Positions 28,001-33,020 of a stretch of 33,020 bases of DNA are shown one piece after another. Location: positions 1 to 33,020 of the forward strand of contig CBFFRP010000003.1 of the NCBI GenBank assembly GCA_965644295.1. Direction: 5' to 3'. The notes under the pieces were generated by a model. The model was given only the letters and a program-made list of their open reading frames with translations. It made no database searches and was not told where the DNA came from. The position numbers and the translations under genes were made by a program. The stretch comes from Paraphysomonas bandaiensis. Lineage: Eukaryota; Chrysophyceae. Position 1 is the first letter of the stretch. Each line of letters starts with the position of its first letter.

Positions 28001-30971
28001 AACTGTAGCTCAGCCCATTGACAGAGGAAGCACAAGTATCACTTGCCAGTTGTCGTCCACTCTTTAAATTTCTACTTGAAAGTGAATTATTATATTGGCC
28101 GTTCCTGACCAGGCGAAATTCTTTAGTCTGCTGATGGTAATACGGCCTCCCTCGTGAATCGAGCGTGGATGCTCGAGACATACTCGAAGTATAAGTAGAT
28201 GACGCATCTTCACTCAAGAACGGAAACAATGTGCTCTTCGACTGTTTCGAACCAAATGGTTTAGGGGCTGTATGCTGCAACGATGCTGGATCATGTTCAG
28301 TACCCACTTCATTGTTAGCAACAGCGTGGGAGTCTGATTTCGTTGTAAATCGTCGAACTGGAGGAGAACCACCAATATTTACCTCTCCTTTACTATCACT
28401 ATAACGCAGAGTTAGAGCGGAAGCACCTAATTCATACTCGAATGAAATTATATCTGCCGTATTGCCAACAACATCGTACGCATCAACTGACCACTCAATG
28501 TGGTCATCATACCACGTACAGGATACAGTACATAAATGAGTGCTATCGCAGTAACTACTGAGAGGATCAAAGGTGTACGTAACAGGGGTCGGAGATGAAA
28601 ACCATGAGCTCTCTTCTTTTGCGTATACTTTAATTTTCGAGACTAACGCAGGATCTGCGTAAAATTTAAACTTAACTTTAGTCGTCGTGGAGGACAAGTA
28701 CTGGAAAGAACTGACTGGATTGTAAGTAATTTGACTTGTTGTCTCGGAATAATCTTCATACTCAAATGTTACGTACACCTCTTGCGTATTATCATCGCCA
28801 GCATAAACAGGATCATTACTGTATACAGTAGTCATATCCAAATCTAGGTAGGAGTTCCCTTGATAAACATAATAGAAGCCGTAGAGATAATTCTCACTTT
28901 CGAAAGCACCAGTGGACTCATACACTCTGACCGTTATCGTTTCGCCAACAGCAATATTCGTTGTAATATACACTCTCAGCGTTCTGTAGTTGTATAGTAG
29001 TGATAAGGAACCGTCAAGCTCCATTTCAACATCCAGTTCGTCGCTCCAATCGCTAAATCCTCTGGCACTATATGCACGGTACCAAATTTCGTAATCACTG
29101 TCGCTCACATCAATATGAATCGTGTCTTCAGAATCATTATCTCCCTCGGCTGTAAATCCCAGAAGATCCCCATCTCGAAGTTCATAATAGCTGCGACCAC
29201 TGTCATCATCGCCCAACAACTCGTACGTCAGGGCATCCGAGTAGTAATCATCCCACTTGTAATTCGTCCCGTACTTATTTCCAGGATCAGTAGTATCATA
29301 TAACATACAAAGATAATTATTGCTCTTGATGAATGTGAAAAGTACACAACTATCGTACGTCCTACATTTATCAGCACAGAGGATTTCATTGGAATCGTAC
29401 TGTGTATCTTCAATCTGGATGTCTAAATTCACCACCCATTTCGGTTCTGTGTTGGGGTATCGCGCAGTGGTTGTAGACCAGCGCTCAAAGAACCCTATGG
29501 AGCTAAGTGTAAACGAATCCGCAAACCAACAGCTACTGCAGGTGTATTTGACTTCATAACTAGTGATCTCGTAATCAGATGCCGGTGGAGTAAGCGCAAG
29601 CAGGATACTATCGTGGGTAACGGATACAAGTGTAGGAGGGTTGGAAGGTTTGGATGGTTTATCCGCATTATTGTAGTCGTTCACGTTGCCACTACCTGGA
29701 TTAGAATTGTCAGGCTCACCCGAGGCAGCGTCCCATATCTCTACACCCAAATAAGGCTTTGGGTCCACATAGAAGTCAATAATTCCATAAGGCGACATGT
29801 ACAAGCGGGGGATAATATAGATGCGTGGATTAAAGGTGCCACCGCTCTTGGAAGAAGACAACGAGAGAGGAGTACCACTGTACGACCAAGAATCGCTTTC
29901 GATCACGTTGACTTCTCCATCCGAATCAGCTATCTCAATGCCGTATTCAACACTCGCTGATGCGGTATATCCACCGAACAAAGAGGCATCTAAAGTGGAC
30001 TCCACGACTTCGAATTGCGCCAGGAGCTGAAATCTAGGAATGATAACGAGTGGTACAATACCAACACTAAAAGTCCAGGCACCCATATTAAATACTCTTG
30101 ACAGTTCAATTTCGTCGCTCTTTCCCTCTGGAGGTGCAGTTAAACGAACATAAGCGCTAACCTCAGCCTCTCCGGTGAACAGCATCTTCAAGTAGTCGAC
30201 ATACGGGAACAAATAGTAAGCGTAGTCAATATCCATCTCAAAAGTAATCCCTGGTGTGAAATAGGCGTAGCATTGCTCGCACACACAAGTACCAGATGTG
30301 TAAGGGATATCAATAGATCCTTCCTCTGCTCGACCAGTGCTTTCATCGTAATTAAAGCTGAATGTCTCCGATTCGGACCTCGCGAACCACGACTCATCGT
30401 TATCTTTTCCCTCTGTGCGAAAGTCACCATTGTCAGAGTTTACGAGTGGTGGAATGTAAAGCCGAATACTACTCTTCTCGAATAGATGAGTAAAAGGAAC
30501 AACAAATGTTGACAAGACAAGAACATTTCCATCCATAACCATGCCTTCAATACTGCGATAAAGGGGCTCCTCACGCATATCAGTGTATCGACCACTGCTG
30601 CACCCCCATGAATCATCACCAACAATAAACTTCATATCATAAAGATTATCTTGTGTTTCAATAGGATCAGATGAATGAATTATAACAGTTTCATTATTTA
30701 TACAATCAATATGTATGATATGATCATCATGATCTAATTGATACACACCTTCACGTAATGTGACATCATAATTCATACGTACACCACTATGATGATCCAA
30801 ACTATGTGTAAACCTTCTCCCATGTTGTGAATAATGATTAAGTTCATTAATTCCACGAAATGCGGGTTTAGGCCGGTATGATCGAGGGGAATGATAGGTG
30901 TATGTATTATACACCTCTGCATGACTTGATTGGCATAATTCTACCATAAAATATACGAGAAATAACATCAT
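25038..30971 (-). CDS. Large secreted/type I membrane multidomain protein (FN3, PAN, Kre9-like, LNR, PT repeats)
   Basis: One exon, 1977 residues. A signal peptide (MMLFLVYFMVELCQSSHA) is followed by a beta-rich N-terminal region to about 430, of unknown family, with a Cys cluster (CVCEQC). An FN3 domain starts at about 439 (PSKPSNPPTLVSVTHDSILL) and is completed at about 627-650 (YEIWYRAYSARGFSDWSDEL). Between its halves lies a PAN/Apple-type module (about 503-565; CADKCRTYDSCVLF, YLCMLYD). A Kre9/KNH-like domain spans about 1049-1147 (SPKHGDKW...GSYEISL...YYVKVS). Two LNR modules follow (1488-1523 and 1589-1627; GDGYCDD...CAWDGGDCC), separated and flanked by PTxxPT linkers. A domain at about 1687-1840 precedes the transmembrane helix (about 1869-1898) and an acidic 75-residue cytoplasmic tail. 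Likely a cell-surface adhesion or wall-linked receptor. No catalytic domain is seen. The absence of introns over 5.9 kb contrasts with most neighbours. Confidence 0.9.
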   Translation of the reverse strand: MMLFLVYFMVELCQSSHAEVYNTYTYHSPRSYRPKPAFRGINELNHYSQHGRRFTHSLDHHSGVRMNYDVTLREGVYQLDHDDHIIHIDCINNETVIIHSSDPIETQDNLYDMKFIVGDDSWGCSSGRYTDMREEPLYRSIEGMVMDGNVLVLSTFVVPFTHLFEKSSIRLYIPPLVNSDNGDFRTEGKDNDESWFARSESETFSFNYDESTGRAEEGSIDIPYTSGTCVCEQCYAYFTPGITFEMDIDYAYYLFPYVDYLKMLFTGEAEVSAYVRLTAPPEGKSDEIELSRVFNMGAWTFSVGIVPLVIIPRFQLLAQFEVVESTLDASLFGGYTASASVEYGIEIADSDGEVNVIESDSWSYSGTPLSLSSSKSGGTFNPRIYIIPRLYMSPYGIIDFYVDPKPYLGVEIWDAASGEPDNSNPGSGNVNDYNNADKPSKPSNPPTLVSVTHDSILLALTPPASDYEITSYEVKYTCSSCWFADSFTLSSIGFFERWSTTTARYPNTEPKWVVNLDIQIEDTQYDSNEILCADKCRTYDSCVLFTFIKSNNYLCMLYDTTDPGNKYGTNYKWDDYYSDALTYELLGDDDSGRSYYELRDGDLLGFTAEGDNDSEDTIHIDVSDSDYEIWYRAYSARGFSDWSDELDVEMELDGSLSLLYNYRTLRVYITTNIAVGETITVRVYESTGAFESENYLYGFYYVYQGNSYLDLDMTTVYSNDPVYAGDDNTQEVYVTFEYEDYSETTSQITYNPVSSFQYLSSTTTKVKFKFYADPALVSKIKVYAKEESSWFSSPTPVTYTFDPLSSYCDSTHLCTVSCTWYDDHIEWSVDAYDVVGNTADIISFEYELGASALTLRYSDSKGEVNIGGSPPVRRFTTKSDSHAVANNEVGTEHDPASLQHTAPKPFGSKQSKSTLFPFLSEDASSTYTSSMSRASTLDSRGRPYYHQQTKEFRLVRNGQYNNSLSSRNLKSGRQLASDTCASSVNGLSYSFYVGLAVQVGMAEVSVPYLGLVVFESMQSPQFSIFAPTYFTSTFWNGCMEFPEQKPQIVVASPKHGDKWGVPSDWHVVEWDHWSIDDYASVSVCFYQYLTNTYLFCGNTVASGSYEISLSSSYFSVGSQYYVKVSTSDGVVGQSDYFTAVDPSEDPEVGEELTLSEMPKNDVVVEFSGLMFQTGSLSFSLQDGTKCQAHYKNFPLNVLCEAVIGIDVDSNTVLSFTVFAGAYIEDLSQLTAAGMDMTWGVTFPEFDFPSGSDSTVDYFFEQLAGTTLTSSSTFPGSEGVDMLKINVGEDNELCLRDLMEYLQDDNDDVTSDIENAVNRVTSFLDMLGMSLCLNANIANIDSENQGIEIDLTLDFTVFDKDEIAWEKYFDSIENDKFQTFLMLSGSFSEDMCASVFDQLLELLDLSSSVSYSFDIGSKLVDLYESYSVSDGRRLTSDDVQFVDSSGTFLLGSAATGGVNLNPTSDPTIRATDKPTPEPTYQRTAHPTLPGCDSPYVGDGYCDDTANNEVCAWDGGDCCENTCVPTPTYSCGYNGYDCKVTVPTPTFKPTVAPTASPSRMPTYQPTIRPTPSPTSYPTLKPTISPYPTMTGCNVNFRENVGDGYCDRGGGYNTAECNWDGGDCCDSTCLYGRKYPCGSNGYNCIAFNPTLLPTSSVPTTTPPKPATDAPTPNPTNAPLSSPTPRPTPKHIPLAVTVYFDAMETINGLSADDFDDAAQLSFRITTADSMRNLTYDMIDIDSIDDNGDLTTGHAALSSRRVELIDGRLLSGSVSCNISYTVTVLMDDFSGYSDSSDLAIDIQQAINEQYIDPSTASEFVSTAVSLGSTTISPSTTASFSVAEFGDTFTTIGTYSPTPAGDTDTHGNGGGGGGNGVDFTVVIVTVTVALVILCVLAGGYWYFKIRGKSLNRAAASETPSIPVNETSSSIELKTTPQSTEFVNPLFDEKSLSSDLEAGGHDEAPSEEIYQPDDTSGSKEEAVY
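25925..26600 (-). repeat. PT-x-x-PT linker repeats flanking two LNR modules
   Basis: Within the large surface protein, threonine/proline linkers of the PTxxPT type surround the two cysteine-rich LNR units. The DNA is degenerate, so the pattern is held at protein level and is not a minisatellite. Such linkers are frequent in stramenopile surface and wall proteins and are likely O-glycosylated. Confidence 0.7.
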
Positions 30972-31404
30972 TGTTATTACCCAATAGATTCGTCACAGTA
31001 ATCCTATAGATAAGGGTGTCTATAGGTCGTATAGTATTATGGTAATGGAGAGAGTCGATTATATATATATGTATACATATATATATGAAGATATGCATAC
31101 ATATATATGAAGACATACGAAGACATGAAGTTTATATCTATGAAGTTGTTTATATATAGAAAGACACGAACGGACATCAACTTCCATAAATCAACTTCTT
31201 TAACTGGATTGCTTACAAGTGAAGTTATTAAAGATCCAACGTGTCTGTTTAAGATACTAAGATACAATATTATAGCCTACAAATGATCAAACTGAAAAAA
31301 ATGAAAATACACTGAAGATAGAAAATTCATATTTTTCGCTTCTACTTCCAGGAAATTTGAAACAACACCGGCAGAGATATAAATCACATTCATTTGGACA
31401 TATT

Positions 31405-31555
31405 CGTATGGGCAGTCAGCATCTTAGTTTTCGGAAATAAATTGAAGCAATAATACTCCATATTAATGCTATACAACTACGTCTGGAATACAGATAATTG
31501 TTGTCTCAATATTAGAGGCATCTTGAAACTAAAATACACAAAGGATGCCCATACG
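31405..31555 (+). repeat. 150-bp dispersed repeat (MITE-like), copy 4, best preserved ends
   Basis: The ends form a perfect 10-bp inverted repeat: CGTATGGGCA at 31405-31414 and TGCCCATACG at 31546-31555. If the inserted GTCAGCA is ignored, the match extends to about 13 bp (CGTATGGGCATCTT against CGTATGGGCATCCT). Interior blocks TTTTCGGAAATAAATTGAAG and CAGATAATTGTTGTCTCAAT are shared with copies 1-3. Confidence 0.88.
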
Positions 31556-31743
31556 TTATCATATACAGTATACTATACACTATACTTGGATTCCTACGAA
31601 CGTAGTATGGTATATTTGTGGGAATAAAAAACTAAAGTTTTATAAGAAAGCTATAATTTTTTGCATAAAATCTCAACAATGGAAGGGTTTGCACAAAAAT
31701 CCATTACATGCATGTATCTATATTGCTGTTTGTGTTGTAGTGC

Positions 31744-32321
31744 AGGCTCACTCCATACAAGGCCAAAACACCTCGAGAAATGCAAAACTCGAGCGGCATT
31801 ATCCGGATATTCTCTCCATAGAGACTAACATTTCGAGAATTGCAAAAGTCGACTTTCATTATCTCACCATACAAGTACGGAAAGCCGCACTTTAAACTCT
31901 CTCACGCGACAGTAAACTTGTTCCCAAACTAAAGTCGTTTGAGCTCGCTTAAAGCTCTTATATCTCTGGCTGGAGGAGGGGCCATTCCGAGGACGACCAA
32001 TTTTTTGATATCTACGACAACATATTCGCTTCAACAACAACACTTTCAGCCATCTTCTGCGAATACAATGTGCCCGATACAATAATCTGTTACAAAGTTG
32101 TTTACATGCATCGTTTGGTCGACTTTGATACAGATGAATATCAACTTTGGTTAAAGTCGATATAAAAGTCGGTAACCTAATTTTCTTTTAGATCGAGGTT
32201 GCCTAGTAAATCTCGAGTTTGGCAAAAGTCGAGTTTTGCTATTCTCAAGATTTTGCTTGTATGGAATGAAACTGCTCGAGTTTTGCATTTCTCGGGTTTT
32301 GGCCTTGTATAGAGTGAGCCT
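31744..32321. mobile_element. 578-bp foldback element with nested inverted repeats
   Basis: The left arm 31744-31794 and the reverse complement of the right arm 32274-32321 match almost throughout (AGGCTCACTCCATACAAGGC and CGAGAAATGCAAAACTCGAG), differing by a 3-base gap and one or two substitutions. A second, inner pair repeats the same vocabulary: CGAGAATTGCAAAAGTCGAC (31834-31853) against GAGAATAGCAAAACTCGAC on the other strand, each next to CCATACAAG. The middle holds several AAAGTCGA words and a 72-codon minus-strand ORF (31864-32082) with no recognisable family. No clear target-site duplication: flanks are GTGC on the left and TAAT on the right. Probably a non-autonomous DNA transposon. 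Confidence 0.8.
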
Positions 32322-33020
32322 TAATGAGGGATATCAATGTACAGTACTGCTATATGCATATATATATGGGCAACAGAGTTAAAAATAGAATTTATTATAA
32401 ATGCTGTTGGTGTAGATAGGTTTAGGATAAACCATTTCCTATATGTATCTTGTGTAGCAGTGTCACCAGAAGTTGTCTCGGTTTAAGGTCAGCACTTTTT
32501 ATATATTTCACATACTGCATAGTGACTGCTGTGTAAGTGTTCTGGATTTAAAGTAATGCTCTTACGATGTAATGTTCTTGCCCTCCACTGGCATATCAGG
32601 AACTTCTTGCAAGGATGCACATGACAGCGTGTTGATGGAGTGTGAATAACATGATCATATGACAGTCGCTATTGCCGCTCTATTTGTTGTATTGTGAGCT
32701 ATTATATATACGTTAATCGTAGTAGTATAGATCTACACATCTATATCTGCTCTATACTATACACTGTAGATACTATGCAAAAACGTAAAGCGTCATTATA
32801 TATAGAAAATATCTACACTATGTACGTATGTACCGTACATATATAGAATATATAGATATCTACTGCTAAGATTAACGTATAAATAACATAAATTAAATTA
32901 ACTTCGAATTAAGTACTACGATGAACTATCAAGATGAAAATAATATAAGGAATCTCGAGTCATAACTTTGTCATCATGAGTTTAAAAAGCTTATGACGAG
33001 TAGGCTGAGTACTTGTTTTT

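Larger units (their letters stand above)
30972..33020. other. Gene-free flank with two repeat elements
   Basis: Upstream of the large surface protein. TA-repeat DNA at 31050-31150 is followed by repeat copy 4 (31405-31555) and the foldback element (31744-32321). From 32322 to 33020 I see only AT-rich sequence and no credible ORF. Promoter elements for the surface-protein gene should lie close to 30972. Confidence 0.5.

Overview
This is nuclear DNA of a unicellular or oomycete-like eukaryote. Seven of the nine protein genes fit standard splicing (GT-AG introns, mostly 45-130 nt) or are plain intronless eukaryotic families, and the intergenic DNA is AT-rich. A stramenopile is the best guess. 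The reasons are the secreted protein with PT-x-x-PT linkers, LNR modules and a Kre9-like domain, a capping enzyme that joins a fungal/protist-type (Cet1-like) triphosphatase to a guanylyltransferase, and a MYCBP homologue, a family I associate with flagellated lineages. This placement is inference; no rRNA or organelle marker is in the window.

Layout, left to right. 246-3558 (-): EF-hand/triple C2-like protein, 7 exons. 4239-6453 (+): WDR33/FY-type WD40 subunit of the mRNA 3'-end processing machinery, 8 exons. 7102-9291 (-): mRNA capping enzyme, 2 exons. 9660-10061 (+): small VOC/glyoxalase-fold protein, intronless. 10424-11728 (-): DENN-domain (DENND11/LCHN-like) protein, intronless. 12090-15750: a decayed mobile-element zone with a broken unknown gene, a 71-bp inverted duplication and a Harbinger-like transposase relic on the minus strand, bracketed by two copies of a 150-bp repeat. 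16249-18398 (+): single-pass membrane protein of unknown function, 6 exons. 18939-19313 (-): MYCBP homologue, 3 exons. 20304-22994 (+): cyclin-L-like protein with an N-terminal CID-like extension, 8 exons. 25038-30971 (-): 1977-residue multidomain surface protein in one exon. 30972-33020: gene-free, with repeat elements.

The nine genes alternate strictly in orientation (-,+,-,+,-,+,-,+,-), so every neighbour pair is divergent or convergent. Three of them act on mRNA: 5' capping, 3' cleavage/polyadenylation, and a cyclin L type usually tied to transcription and splicing. In seven long genes the first few hundred bases after the start codon are strikingly AT-rich (about 20-40% GC in 60-base samples) before changing to 42-62% GC. 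That gradient, a four-copy 150-bp repeat family with inverted ends, a 578-bp foldback element, a perfect (ACAT)53 array in a divergent promoter, and two unusual domain fusions are the main points for follow-up.
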